NCBI RefSeq assembly: GCF_003234445.2
Contig: NZ_CP126269.1
Span: forward strand, 2,914,001-2,978,000
Source of the DNA: Curtobacterium sp. MCLR17_036
GTDB taxonomy: Bacteria; Actinomycetota; Actinomycetes; Actinomycetales; Microbacteriaceae
DNA: 64,000 bases
Direction of reading: 5' to 3'
Shown: piece after piece, positions 1-8,434 of the stretch
Position numbering within the stretch: the stretch's first letter is position 1
Layout: each line of letters begins with the position of its first letter
Notes under the pieces: generated by a model
The model's database searches: none
The model's input: only the letters and a program-made list of their open reading frames with translations
Told to the model about the DNA's origin: nothing
Program-made: the position numbers and the translations under genes

Positions 1-295
1 GGTTGAGCGACGCGAAGGGGTCCTGGAAGACCATGCGCAGCTGCTGCCGGTACTTCCGCAGCCCCTTGCCCGAGGTCGGGATCGGCGACCCGTCGAGCAG
101 GACCTGCCCGGACGTCGGCCGCTCCAGCTGGGTGAGGATCTTCGCGATGGTCGACTTGCCGCTGCCGGACTGGCCGACGAGGCCGATGGTCTGCCCGGAG
201 GACAGCGTGAAGCTGACGTCGTCGAGGGCCTTGAGCTGTCCGGAGCCCCGGACGTTGTAGACCTTCGTGACGTTGGTGAACTCGAGGGTCGTCAT
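1..295 (-). CDS. Peptide/sugar ABC transporter ATPase (OppF/DppF type), 3' end outside window
   Basis: This is the first 98 codons of an ABC ATPase that energises solute import at the inner face of the membrane; the rest lies beyond the left edge. The visible part begins MTTLEFTNVTKVYN, carries Walker A GQSGSGKST at about residue 40 and reaches the Q-loop VFQDPFASLN. Its ATG overlaps the stop of the next ATPase gene upstream by four bases (ATGA at 292-295), so the two are translationally coupled and very probably form the heterodimeric ATPase pair of one importer. The OppF/DppF class is inferred from position and from the Q-loop; the signature and Walker B motifs are not in the window. Confidence 0.9.
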   Translation of the reverse strand, partial: MTTLEFTNVTKVYNVRGSGQLKALDDVSFTLSSGQTIGLVGQSGSGKSTIAKILTQLERPTSGQVLLDGSPIPTSGKGLRKYRQQLRMVFQDPFASLN

Positions 296-1116
296 CGTAC
301 GACCACCCCTTTCTCCCCGGTCAGACGCGGGAACGATGCGAGGAGCTTGCGGGTGTAGTCGTGCTGCGGGGCGTTCCAGATGCGCTCGGCGGTCGCCAGC
401 TCGACGATCTCGCCCTCGCGCATGATCGCGATGCGGTCGCTGATCTCGAGCAGGAGCGGCAGGTCGTGGGTGATGAAGACGACCGAGAACCCGAACTCGT
501 GCCGGAGCTGCGAGATCTGGCTGAGGATCTCGCGCTGGACGAGCACGTCGAGCGCGGTGGTCGGCTCGTCCATGATCATGAGCTGCGGACGGAGCGCGAG
601 CGCCATCGCGATCATGACGCGCTGCCGCATGCCGCCGGACAGCTCGTGCGGGTACGACCGGAAGCGCTGCGCGCCGACCTTCACGATGTCGAGCAGCTCG
701 ACGACGGCACGACGCCGCTGCTTGCGGTCCAGGTCGGGGCGGTGCACGACGAACACGTCGTCGAGCTGAGCGCCGATCGTCGCCACCGGGTTGAGCGCGT
801 TCATCGCGCCCTGGAAGACCATCGAGATCTTGTCCCAGCGGAAGCGGCGCATGGCCTCGACGTCGAGCGCGTTGACGTCGACGTCCTCGCCGGAGCGGTC
901 GTGGAACACGACGCTGCCGTCGGTGATGACGGCCGGCGGCCGCAGGAGTCGCTGGACCCCGTACGCCAGGGTGGTCTTGCCGCATCCGCTCTCGCCGGCG
1001 AGACCGACGATCTCGCCGCGCTGGATGTCGAGGGTGACGCCCTTGACCGCGCGCACCGGCGGGTCGACGTCGTACACGACCGAGAAGTCGCGCACGGAGA
1101 GGAGTGTGTCGGTCAT
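292..1116 (-). CDS. Peptide/sugar ABC transporter ATPase (OppD/DppD type)
   Basis: A 274-residue ATP-binding subunit of a family-5 (oligopeptide/dipeptide/oligosaccharide) importer. It shows Walker A GESGCGKTT near residue 40, the Q-loop VFQGAMNALNPV, signature LSGGMRQRVMIAMAL, Walker B LMIMDEPTTALDV and the H-loop ITHDL, in the usual order. It is shorter than the roughly 330 residues typical of OppD and lacks most of the C-terminal oligopeptide-transporter extension. It follows the binding-protein gene after an 85-bp gap holding a strong hairpin and overlaps the next ATPase by four bases. No permease gene lies between them; permeases are expected beyond the left edge. Confidence 0.93.
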   Translation of the reverse strand: MTDTLLSVRDFSVVYDVDPPVRAVKGVTLDIQRGEIVGLAGESGCGKTTLAYGVQRLLRPPAVITDGSVVFHDRSGEDVDVNALDVEAMRRFRWDKISMVFQGAMNALNPVATIGAQLDDVFVVHRPDLDRKQRRRAVVELLDIVKVGAQRFRSYPHELSGGMRQRVMIAMALALRPQLMIMDEPTTALDVLVQREILSQISQLRHEFGFSVVFITHDLPLLLEISDRIAIMREGEIVELATAERIWNAPQHDYTRKLLASFPRLTGEKGVVVR

Positions 1117-1145
1117 GTGCTCGTCGCCTTCCTGCTGACCGCGAC

Positions 1146-1185
1146 GTCCGGGGCGGGACGCGGTGGTCCGTGCCCCGCCCCGGAC
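1146..1185. terminator. 12-bp-stem hairpin between binding protein and ATPase genes
   Basis: A perfect 12-base inverted repeat (arm GTCCGGGGCGGG at 1146-1157, complement at 1174-1185, 15-base loop) lies in the 85-bp gap. A hairpin just after a binding-protein gene commonly causes partial termination or protects the upstream mRNA so that binding protein is made in excess of ATPase. No T tract follows, so attenuation or mRNA stabilisation is inferred. Confidence 0.6.
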
Positions 1186-1201
1186 GGGTGTGGTGGGGGT
1201 G

Positions 1202-2878
1202 CTACTTCGCGGGCTGCAGCTGCATGAGGACCTGGACGGCCCACGGCTGCGTCGGGTCGGCTGTGGCGTACTGGTCCTCCTCGCTCGGCCACCCGGTGAA
1301 GTTCCGGGTGTTGTACTCGCCGAGCTGCGGGTGGGTGCCGATCGGGATCGCCGGGACGTCCTCGACGAAGATCTTCTGCACCTCGTCGAGCGCCGCCTTG
1401 CGCGTCGCGTCGTCCGAGGCCGCGGCGTACTCCTTGAGCAGCTTGGTCGCCTCCGGGTTGTCGTAGCGGCCGAAGTTGTCGGCGACCTTGCCGCCGGACT
1501 CCTGCTCCAGGTAGGCGCCGTTCATCGTGTCGTCGTAGATGTGCCACGGGTTCGATCCGGAGCCGCTCCAGTGCAGGACGGCGTCGAAGTTGCCGGTGGC
1601 GACGTTCGAGGTCCAGGTGTCGGCGTCGGGGGTCGCGACCTTGACGTCGGCGCCGAGCGTCTTCTCCACCTGGGTGGCGATGAGCTGGATGCCGGTGACG
1701 TAGTCGTTCCAGCCCTGCGGGTTCTGCAGCGTGAAGGAGACCGCCTTGCCGGACGGGTCGGTCAGTGCGCCGCTCTTCCACGTGTAGCCGGCGTCGGTGA
1801 GCACCTTCTTGGCGCCGTCGACGTCGATCGAGAACTCCTGGTCCTTGTACTCGTCCGCGATGTACTGGTCGCCGGTCGGCTGCGGGATGCCGGTGACGTT
1901 CTTCAGCTCGGGCCCGGCGTTGCTGCGGGCCTTCTCGGCGTGCGCCTTGCGGTCGACGACCATGTTGACGGCCTTGCGGAGCGCGACGTCGTTGAACGGT
2001 GCCTTCGTGGTGTTCACGACGATCATGTCGGGGCTGAGGATGTTGGCGCCCCAGAACACGTTGTGCTCCGGGTCCTTCTGCACGTAGTTCTTCTCGAAGT
2101 CGGTGATGAAGATCTGCGCCCAGTCGGTCTCGCGGTTCTGCAGACCGCGCAGCAGGCCGGTGTTGTCGTTGTACTCGAGGTACTTCAGCTGCGCGACGGG
2201 GACCTTGCCGCCCCAGTAGTCCGAGCGGGCCTTGAGCACGACGCCCTGCGACGAGAAGGTCGAGATCGTGTACGGACCGGTGCCGACGGCGTCCTTGACG
2301 GCGTCCTTCGTCGGGTCCGCGATGTCCTTCCACTGGTGCTCGGGGACGATGCTGACGTGCAGCACGTCGCCCTGCTTCACGAACTTCGACTCGCTGAAGT
2401 CCATGACGACGTCGCCGCCGTCCTTCTCGATGCTGGTCAGCTTCAGGCCGCCGAGGTCGAGCGCGGGGTTGTCCTTGATGAGCGAGTACGTGAAGACGAT
2501 GTCGTCCGCCGTGAACGGCTCGCCGTCGCTCCACTTGACGCCCTCGCGGGGCGTGACGGTGAGCTTCGTGTAGTCGTCGTTCCAGGTGACCTTCGAGGCG
2601 AGCCACGGGGTGGTCTGGTTGTCGCCCACCGGGTTGACCATCGCGAGCGGCTCGAAGATCATCCGGTCGTACCCGAGGGACATGCCGGAGCCGGTGCTGA
2701 TGAACGGGTTGTTGATCTGCGTCGCGAGGACGGCAGCGCCGTCCGGCTTGGCGATCGTCAGGGTCGACGAGCCCGAGCCGCCGGAGCCGCCCTGGCTGCC
2801 GCTCGAGCATCCGGTGAGCACCATGGCGCCCAGCGCGGCGACGGCGGTCGCCGTGATCAGGTGTTTCTTGAGCCTCAT
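1202..2878 (-). CDS. Family-5 ABC transporter solute-binding lipoprotein
   Basis: A 558-residue extracytoplasmic binding protein (SBP_bac_5 fold) for peptides or oligosaccharides. The start at 2878 is chosen because it gives a lipoprotein signal MRLKKHLITATAVAALGAM with lipobox LTGC (Cys24) and follows a good ribosome site (GGGAG); the open frame continues upstream to 3628 only by chance. After a Gly/Ser linker come typical family features: LGYDRMIFEPLA, REGVKWSDGEPFTADDIVFTY, GTGPY and a C-terminal domain with VEDVPAIPIG. It is the first gene of a reverse-strand operon with the two ATPases and is divergent from a TetR gene with an operator-like repeat between. The substrate cannot be told from sequence; binding proteins of this type in actinobacteria often serve oligosaccharides. 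Confidence 0.95.
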   Translation of the reverse strand: MRLKKHLITATAVAALGAMVLTGCSSGSQGGSGGSGSSTLTIAKPDGAAVLATQINNPFISTGSGMSLGYDRMIFEPLAMVNPVGDNQTTPWLASKVTWNDDYTKLTVTPREGVKWSDGEPFTADDIVFTYSLIKDNPALDLGGLKLTSIEKDGGDVVMDFSESKFVKQGDVLHVSIVPEHQWKDIADPTKDAVKDAVGTGPYTISTFSSQGVVLKARSDYWGGKVPVAQLKYLEYNDNTGLLRGLQNRETDWAQIFITDFEKNYVQKDPEHNVFWGANILSPDMIVVNTTKAPFNDVALRKAVNMVVDRKAHAEKARSNAGPELKNVTGIPQPTGDQYIADEYKDQEFSIDVDGAKKVLTDAGYTWKSGALTDPSGKAVSFTLQNPQGWNDYVTGIQLIATQVEKTLGADVKVATPDADTWTSNVATGNFDAVLHWSGSGSNPWHIYDDTMNGAYLEQESGGKVADNFGRYDNPEATKLLKEYAAASDDATRKAALDEVQKIFVEDVPAIPIGTHPQLGEYNTRNFTGWPSEEDQYATADPTQPWAVQVLMQLQPAK

Positions 2879-2949
2879 TGCTTCTCCCTCGGGAACTTCG
2901 TCGTTTCCGTGGCCTGCTGAACAGGCGACTGCGGCAGAACGTAACGCAC

Positions 2950-2971
2950 TTACTGACCAGAAAGCAAGTAA
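2950..2971. promoter_or_regulatory. Putative TetR operator between binding protein and regulator
   Basis: An interrupted palindrome TTACT-N12-AGTAA (2950-2954 and 2967-2971) lies in the 141-bp divergent region, about 70 bp upstream of the binding-protein start and 50 bp upstream of the regulator start. Its AT-rich arms stand out in this GC-rich DNA. Control of both genes by the adjacent TetR protein is inferred. Confidence 0.5.
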
Positions 2972-3019
2972 CGATCCGGTGTAGTGTGACGAGTGACTCG
3001 AAGGCGGGAGACCGGTGCG

Positions 3020-3667
3020 ATGACCACGACTGCCAGCAGTGCCACGCCACGACCCGAGACCGAACGCAAGCGGCAGGACATCCTCCGGGCGGCGGTCGAC
3101 ACGTTCGGCGCGAAGGGCTCGACGAACGGCACCCTGGCCGACATCGCGGACCAGGTCGGCATCACCCGCGCGGGCGTCCTGCACCACTTCGGCTCGAAGC
3201 AGGCCCTGCTGCTCGAGGTGATCGAGTTCCGCGACCGCGACGACGTCGCCGACCTCGACGGCAAGCAGATGCCGGGCGGCGCCGGCCTGTTCGTGCACTT
3301 CGTGTCGACCGTGCTGCGGAACAGCCTCCGGCCCGGCATCGTGCAGGTCTACACGGTCCTGTCGTCCGAGTCCGTGACCGACGACCACCCGGCGCGCGCC
3401 TACTTCGAGCAGCGGTACCGGACCCTGCGGTCCGACGTCGACCAGGCGTTCCGCGCGCTCTGCGCGACCGAGGGCGTGACCGACCTGCGCACCGTCGACC
3501 ACGCCTCGGCGGCGGTCCTCGCGGTGATGGACGGCCTGCAGCTGCAGTGGCTGCTCGACCCGTCGGCCGTCGACCTCGCCGCGGCGAGCGAGTTCGCGAT
3601 CCAGGCGATCGTGAACGGCGTGCTGCACCCGGGTCCGCCGCTGTCGGCGTACCTCGACGAGGACTGA
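3020..3667 (+). CDS. TetR family transcriptional regulator
   Basis: A 215-residue TetR-type repressor. The N-terminal HTH spans about residues 15-60 (ETERKRQDILRAAVDTFGAKG, then LADIADQVGITRAGVLHHFGSKQALL); the rest is the helical ligand-binding domain. The ATG at 3020 is preferred because GGCGGGAG lies nine bases upstream; a GTG at 2993 would add nine residues but has no ribosome site. It is divergent from the ABC importer operon, whose expression it probably controls through the TTACT-N12-AGTAA repeat. The effector is unknown; a transported sugar or peptide is the obvious guess. Confidence 0.93.
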   Translation: MTTTASSATPRPETERKRQDILRAAVDTFGAKGSTNGTLADIADQVGITRAGVLHHFGSKQALLLEVIEFRDRDDVADLDGKQMPGGAGLFVHFVSTVLRNSLRPGIVQVYTVLSSESVTDDHPARAYFEQRYRTLRSDVDQAFRALCATEGVTDLRTVDHASAAVLAVMDGLQLQWLLDPSAVDLAAASEFAIQAIVNGVLHPGPPLSAYLDED

Positions 3668-3722
3668 CCCGGCACCGGACGACGGCGCCGCACGCCACGG
3701 GACCCGGCCGGTCAGGCCGCCG

Positions 3723-4646
3723 TCAGACCGCGGGCCGCACCGCCGTCCGGCGACGCCCGAGCACCCCGGACGCGAGCGCGATGCCGAGCAGCACGACCAG
3801 GCCGCCGACCGGCTCGTTCCACCGCACCCGCTCGCCGAGCACGAGCACGCCGAGCGCCACCCCGACCACCGGCGTCAGGTAGGTCACGGTGGACGCGCGA
3901 CCCGCGCCCCACGCCTGCACCAGGCGCGTGTTCCAGGCGTAGGCCAGCCCCGTCCCGACGCAACCGAGCGCGACCATCGCGGCCACGATCCTCCCGTCCA
4001 GCTGCACCGGACCGGTCGCGATGACGGGCGCGACCACCAGGAGCATCCCCGAGGCCAGCGTCAGCTGGACCGTCGCCAAGGTGACCGGGTCGTACGCGCT
4101 CGCCACCGCGACCCGGCGCAGGTAGGCGAGCCCGACGCCGTAGGACGCCGTCATGCCGAGCAGTGCGACCTGTCCCGGCACGCTCGCCAGGACCTCGGGG
4201 TCGGTGAGGACGTCCCACGGACCGACGAGCACGAGCACCCCGACGATGCCGAGCACGATCCCGAGCAAATGCCGGCCGCGCAGCCGCTCGGACGGCACGA
4301 GCACCGCGAGGGCGGCCAGCGTCATGATCGGGGTCGTCGCGTTGTAGATGCTCGCGAGCCCGGACGGCACCGTCTGCTCGGCCCACGCCATGAGCGACGA
4401 CGGCAGCGCGTTGAGGAACACCGCGACGACGGCCAGGTGCGCCCACACCCGCGGTTCCCGCGGCCAGCGCCGCCGGGTCGCGAGCAGCACCACGACGAGC
4501 GTGACGGCGCCGAGCACGGTCCGCACGGTGGCGACCTGCTGGGGCGCGAGGCCGTCGAGTCCGATCTTCGCGAAGAGGAAGCTCGAACCCCAGGTGAGGG
4601 CGACGAGGACGTAGAGGGCGGCGTTCACGAGGTACAGTCTCGACAT
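3723..4646 (-). CDS. EamA/DMT family transporter (RhaT-like exporter)
   Basis: An integral membrane protein of about 307 residues with ten predicted hydrophobic segments in two EamA repeats. The first repeat opens with ALTWGSSFLFAKIGLDGL; later segments include AWAEQTVPSGLASIYNATTPI and ALGCVGTGLAYAWNTRLV, typical of the drug/metabolite transporter superfamily. The ATG at 4646 puts the first membrane helix at the N terminus as usual; in-frame ATGs at 4670 and 4679 lie inside the presumed operator and lack ribosome sites. It is divergent from a LysR gene and convergent with the upstream TetR gene. Such pairs usually export an amino acid or toxic metabolite sensed by the LysR protein; the substrate is unknown. 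Confidence 0.92.
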   Translation of the reverse strand: MSRLYLVNAALYVLVALTWGSSFLFAKIGLDGLAPQQVATVRTVLGAVTLVVVLLATRRRWPREPRVWAHLAVVAVFLNALPSSLMAWAEQTVPSGLASIYNATTPIMTLAALAVLVPSERLRGRHLLGIVLGIVGVLVLVGPWDVLTDPEVLASVPGQVALLGMTASYGVGLAYLRRVAVASAYDPVTLATVQLTLASGMLLVVAPVIATGPVQLDGRIVAAMVALGCVGTGLAYAWNTRLVQAWGAGRASTVTYLTPVVGVALGVLVLGERVRWNEPVGGLVVLLGIALASGVLGRRRTAVRPAV

Positions 4647-4654
4647 CCTGGCGG

Positions 4655-4688
4655 CATGTCGCGAACGCATGTCGCTCATACCGACATG
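4655..4688. promoter_or_regulatory. LysR-type operator between eamA-like and lysR-like genes
   Basis: The heptamer CATGTCG occurs at 4655-4661 and 4668-4674 (direct repeat), and its exact complement CGACATG at 4682-4688. The latter two form a 21-bp inverted repeat with a 7-bp spacer containing a T-N11-A core, the usual LysR recognition pattern. It sits between the divergent starts, so mutual control of both genes is likely. Confidence 0.65.
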
Positions 4689-4698
4689 AGGAGCACGC

Positions 4699-5547
4699 AT
4701 GACCGTCTCCGTCCCGCAGCTGCGGGCGTTCGTCGCCACGCTCGACACCGGCTCGTTCACGGCGGCCGCCGCCGAGCTCGGCGTCGGGCAGTCCGCTGTG
4801 TCGCACGCCGTCGCCGGCTTCGAGCGCGAGGTGGGCGGACCGGTGGTCCGGCGCGGCGGCGTCGCGACCCCGACACCCCTCGGCGAGCGCCTGCTGGCCC
4901 ACGCCCGCAGCGTGCTCGCCTCCGTCGACGCCCTGGAGGCGGTGGTCCGGCCCGCCACGGCCCGCGGCACCGTGCGGCTCGCGGCCGTCCCCACCGTCTG
5001 CCAGGGCCTGCTGCCGCGGCTCCGCGAACTCTGGGCGGTGACCCTGCCTGACGTCGACGTCCAGGTCTACGAGGGGGACGACGACGAGATGCCCGAGTGG
5101 CTCGAGGCCGGCACCGTCGACGCCGCCGTGCTCGTCGACCCCTCGCCGGTCCCCGTCGGCGGGGTCGTCGTCGCCCAGGACGAGATGGCAGCAGTCGTAC
5201 GACGGGACCACCCGCTCGCCGAGCTGCCCGCACTCTCGCTCGACGACCTGCACGAGGACGGCCTCGTCGCCGGGGGTGGCGGCTGCGAGTACCAGATCCA
5301 GAAGCTGCACGAGCTCGAGGGGCGCCCCTTCCGCTACGCCCACCGCGTGCGGGAGATGAGCACCATGTTCGGCATGATCGAACGCGGCGAGGGCGTCTCG
5401 ATCGTGCCGACGCTCGGGCGCGTGATGCTGCCGCCGGACCTCGTCATGGTGCCGATGGCCCGACGACTGGAACGGACGCTCGTGCTGAGCGGGCCGGCGT
5501 CGCGCGAGTGGCACCCGCTGGCCCGGGCGCTCGTCGACGCGGTCTGA
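4699..5547 (+). CDS. LysR family transcriptional regulator
   Basis: A 282-residue LysR-type regulator. The N-terminal winged HTH is clear (VPQLRAFVATLDTGSFTAAA, then LGVGQSAVSHAVAGFE, about residues 3-60), followed by a linker helix and a LysR-substrate-binding domain (about 85-280). The ATG follows GAGGAG at a normal distance. It is divergent from the EamA transporter with an inverted-repeat operator between them, so it probably senses the exported compound and activates the exporter. Length is slightly below the usual 290-310. The effector cannot be predicted. Confidence 0.95.
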   Translation: MTVSVPQLRAFVATLDTGSFTAAAAELGVGQSAVSHAVAGFEREVGGPVVRRGGVATPTPLGERLLAHARSVLASVDALEAVVRPATARGTVRLAAVPTVCQGLLPRLRELWAVTLPDVDVQVYEGDDDEMPEWLEAGTVDAAVLVDPSPVPVGGVVVAQDEMAAVVRRDHPLAELPALSLDDLHEDGLVAGGGGCEYQIQKLHELEGRPFRYAHRVREMSTMFGMIERGEGVSIVPTLGRVMLPPDLVMVPMARRLERTLVLSGPASREWHPLARALVDAV

Positions 5548-5602
5548 GCGCGTACGACCTTCGGTGGATCCGCCGACCGCCCCGGTTTCCTAGGCTCGGA
5601 GC

Positions 5603-6814
5603 ATGACCACGACCGCCACCCTGCCCGCCGTCCCCGTCGGTCGACGCATCTGGGCGGAGACCTGGCGGCTGGCCGTCGCCGCGCTGGCCGGCGTGATCGC
5701 CTTCGCCCTGGTCTGGTCGTCGCTCGACACCGCTGGGTGGAGCGACGCCCGCGTCGGCGGTCTGCTCGTCGCCGACCTGCTGTGCGGCGTCCTCGCCCTG
5801 CTGCTCGTGCCGTTCCGGCACCGGGCACCCCTGCCGGTGACGATCGTGGTCGTCGCGCTGAGCACGGTCTCGACGCTGGGGATCGGGGCGGCGGCACTCG
5901 CGGTGGTCTCGATCGCCACCCGTCGTCGCGTCGTCGAGATCGCCGTCACGAGCGCCGTGATGGTCGTCGCCACGATCGTGTACGAGGGCGTGCTCGTGCC
6001 GGACGACGCCACACCGCTGTGGCAGGTCGTGGCCGCCGCCGCCGTCGTCGTCGCCCTGCTGGCGGCCATCGGCATCGGCATCGGCCAGCGCCGCGCCCTC
6101 GTCGTGTCGCTCCGCGAACGCGCGGCCCTGCTCGAACGCGACCAGCAGCTCCGCGAGGACCGCGCCCGCGAGCAGGAACGCGCACACATCGCCCGCGAGA
6201 TGCACGACGTGCTCGGACACCGGCTGTCCCTCGTCGCGCTGCACGCCGGGGCGCTCGAGTACCGCGGTCCCGCGCTCTCCCCCGACGAGACGGCGGCCGC
6301 GGCCGGGGTGGTCCGCGCCGAGGCGCACGCCGCGCTCACCGACCTGCGCGACGTGCTCGGGGTCCTGCGCGACCCCGCGTCCACCGGGGGCGACGAGGTC
6401 ACCGGCACCGCGCCTCCGCAGCCGACGCTCTGCGACCTGCCCGCGCTCCTCGACCAGGCGCGCGCCGCGGGGACGACGGTCCGGGCCACGCTCGGTGACC
6501 TCGACCCGGTGCCGCCCGTCGTCGGTCGCCACGCGTACCGCATCGTGCAGGAGGCCCTGACGAACGCCCGCCGCCACGCCCCCGGGCGGCCGGTCGACGT
6601 GGTGCTCGACCTGCTCCCCACCCCGGCCCTGCGCGTCGTCGTGACGAACCCGGTCGCGTCGACCGACGACGCCGCCGACGCCGGCGCGATCGACGTCGGG
6701 CACGGGCTGCGCGGCCTCGCCGAGCGCGCCCGGCTCGTCGGCGGCACGTTCCGCGCCGGGGTCGGTGCCGAGGGCGTCTGGACCGTCGAGGCGGTGCTGC
6801 CGTGGACGGCGTGA
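5603..6814 (+). CDS. NarL-type sensor histidine kinase
   Basis: A 403-residue membrane histidine kinase of the HisKA_3/HPK7 type. Four to five hydrophobic segments fill residues 20-170, then a coiled region and the phosphoacceptor helix with REMHDVLGHRLSLVALHAG (His at about residue 201), then a HATPase with YRIVQEALTNARRHA and GHGLRGLAERARLVGG. No large extracellular domain is visible, so it probably senses the membrane or a small ligand. The next gene, its response regulator, starts with a GTGA overlap of this stop codon. Related pairs in Gram-positive bacteria control cell-envelope stress or antibiotic export; the target here is not evident. Confidence 0.95.
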   Translation: MTTTATLPAVPVGRRIWAETWRLAVAALAGVIAFALVWSSLDTAGWSDARVGGLLVADLLCGVLALLLVPFRHRAPLPVTIVVVALSTVSTLGIGAAALAVVSIATRRRVVEIAVTSAVMVVATIVYEGVLVPDDATPLWQVVAAAAVVVALLAAIGIGIGQRRALVVSLRERAALLERDQQLREDRAREQERAHIAREMHDVLGHRLSLVALHAGALEYRGPALSPDETAAAAGVVRAEAHAALTDLRDVLGVLRDPASTGGDEVTGTAPPQPTLCDLPALLDQARAAGTTVRATLGDLDPVPPVVGRHAYRIVQEALTNARRHAPGRPVDVVLDLLPTPALRVVVTNPVASTDDAADAGAIDVGHGLRGLAERARLVGGTFRAGVGAEGVWTVEAVLPWTA

Positions 6815-7497
6815 CCGCACCGGTCCGGGTCGTCCTGGTCGACGACGACCAGCTCGTGCGCGCCGGCCTCCGGCTGCTGCTGAGCGGCGACGACGGCATC
6901 GACGTCGTCGGCGAGGCCGGTGACGGGCTCGAGGCCGAGGGCGTCATCGCGACGGCCGACCCCGACGTCGTGCTCATGGACATCCGGATGCCGCGCTGCG
7001 ACGGCCTGGTCGCGACCGCACGCGAACTGCGGCGTCGGCCGGAACTCGCCGTGCTCGTCCTGACGACGTTCGAGGGGGACGACCTCGTGCTCGGCGCCCT
7101 CCGGAGCGGCGCCCGCGGGTTCCTGCTCAAGGACACCCCGCCGCACGAACTCGTCGAGGCCGTGCGCACCGTCGCCGCCGGCCGCTCGATCCTGTCGCCG
7201 TCCGTGCTCGACCGGGTCATCGCGTTCGCCGCGGCACCGGACGCCGGGCCGGTGCGCCCCGACACCGACGGGGCGGCGGAGCGGCGGCTGCTCGCGCTGC
7301 TCACCGAGCGCGAGACCGAGGTCGCCCTCGCCGTCGCGAACGGGGCGTCGAACGCGCAGATCGCCGCCGACCTGTTCGTCGGGCTCGCCACGGTGAAGAC
7401 GCACATCGGCCACGTCTACGAGAAGTTCGGCGTCGAGAACCGGGTGCAGCTCGCGCTGGTCGTGCACGCGGCCCGGCGCGGGCGGACGTCCGGGTGA
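6811..7497 (+). CDS. NarL/FixJ family response regulator
   Basis: A two-domain response regulator of about 228 residues. The receiver has VVLVDDDQLVRAGLR, phosphoacceptor Asp in DVVLMDIRMPRCDG and the switch Thr and Lys in LVLTTFEG and FLLKDTPP; the C-terminal LuxR HTH is LTERETEVALAVANGASNAQ followed by TVKTHIGHVYEKFGV. The GTG at 6811 overlaps the kinase stop by four bases (coupled translation); a GTG at 6802 would add three residues. It is the cognate partner of the upstream kinase. Confidence 0.95.
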   Translation: MTAPVRVVLVDDDQLVRAGLRLLLSGDDGIDVVGEAGDGLEAEGVIATADPDVVLMDIRMPRCDGLVATARELRRRPELAVLVLTTFEGDDLVLGALRSGARGFLLKDTPPHELVEAVRTVAAGRSILSPSVLDRVIAFAAAPDAGPVRPDTDGAAERRLLALLTERETEVALAVANGASNAQIAADLFVGLATVKTHIGHVYEKFGVENRVQLALVVHAARRGRTSG

Positions 7498-7542
7498 CCG
7501 GGCGCTGAACGGGCACGTCGGGGTCGTCGGCAGGATGGGGCG

Positions 7543-8355
7543 ATGGCCGAGACGCACGTGAAGACCTTCACCACCCCCGACGAGGCAGCCGCCGAGGCGG
7601 CCGGACTCGAGTGGCTCGCGGCCGCCGAGCCGGCCGGCGGCACCAGGACGGCTCGGGTGCTCGGGCGGCCGAGCCGGACGGTGCTCGACCTCGAACTGAT
7701 CTCCGACGGCTCCCCCACCGCCGCGCAGGCGGAGCGCTTCGGACGCTCCCTCGCGCACACCCACGCCGCCGGGGCGGACCACTGGGGCGCCCCGCCCGCG
7801 GGCTGGCCGGCCGGGTCACCGCTGCGCATGGGGCGCTCGCGCACCCCGTTCGTCAGCGCCGAGCGCGCGCCGGCCACGTGGGGCGAGTTCTTCGCCGAGT
7901 ACCGCATCCGGGACTTCGTCCGCCGCATCGTCGACGCCGGCGGGTTCGACCACGACCAGGCCGCCGTGTTCGACCGGGTCGCCGACCGGGTGCAGGACGG
8001 CACCCTCGGATCACCGCAGCCGGCGCTCGTCGGCGACCGGCCGGCGCGACTGCACGGCGACCTGTGGGCGGGCAACGTGCTCTGGCCCACCGACTCGTCG
8101 GAGCCGACCGGGGCGGTGCTCATCGACCCGATCGCGCACGGCGGGCACGCCGAGACGGACCTGGCGCTGCTCGGGCTGTTCGGGCTGCCCCGGCTCGAGA
8201 CGGTGCTCGCCGCCTACGACCGGGAGTCCCGGCTCGCCGACGGCTGGCAGGAGCGCGTCGAACTGCACCAGCTCGCGCCGCTGCTGCTGCACGTGTTCCT
8301 GTTCGGCGGGTCGTACACCGGGTCGGCGCTGCGAGCGGCACAGCGGTACGCCTGA
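7543..8355 (+). CDS. Fructosamine kinase family protein
   Basis: A 270-residue protein of the fructosamine-3-kinase/aminoglycoside phosphotransferase superfamily. The catalytic loop is LHGDLWAGNVLW and the metal-binding segment VLIDPIAHGGHAETDLALLGLFG, both diagnostic of the family; the N-terminal lobe is short. Members phosphorylate sugars attached to amines (ketosamines, ribulosamines), which triggers spontaneous deglycation; bacterial members are mostly uncharacterised. It stands 45 bp downstream of the response regulator on the same strand and could be co-transcribed. An antibiotic kinase role is possible but less likely given the DLWAGN motif. Confidence 0.9.
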   Translation: MAETHVKTFTTPDEAAAEAAGLEWLAAAEPAGGTRTARVLGRPSRTVLDLELISDGSPTAAQAERFGRSLAHTHAAGADHWGAPPAGWPAGSPLRMGRSRTPFVSAERAPATWGEFFAEYRIRDFVRRIVDAGGFDHDQAAVFDRVADRVQDGTLGSPQPALVGDRPARLHGDLWAGNVLWPTDSSEPTGAVLIDPIAHGGHAETDLALLGLFGLPRLETVLAAYDRESRLADGWQERVELHQLAPLLLHVFLFGGSYTGSALRAAQRYA

Positions 8356-8434
8356 CCGCGGCGGGCCGGAGGGCCGTGCGCGGCCGGGGGGCGGAGCGCG
8401 ATACTGGGCGGACGGTCACGACGAGGAGGCCCGC

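Noticed and set aside
2879..3628. Upstream extension of the binding-protein frame
   Set aside because: It is antisense to the TetR gene, and the lipoprotein signal starts at 2878.
1104..3882. Forward-strand frames across the binding-protein gene
   Set aside because: Out of frame with a lipoprotein of clear family and signal peptide; only the TetR frame from 3020 is supported.
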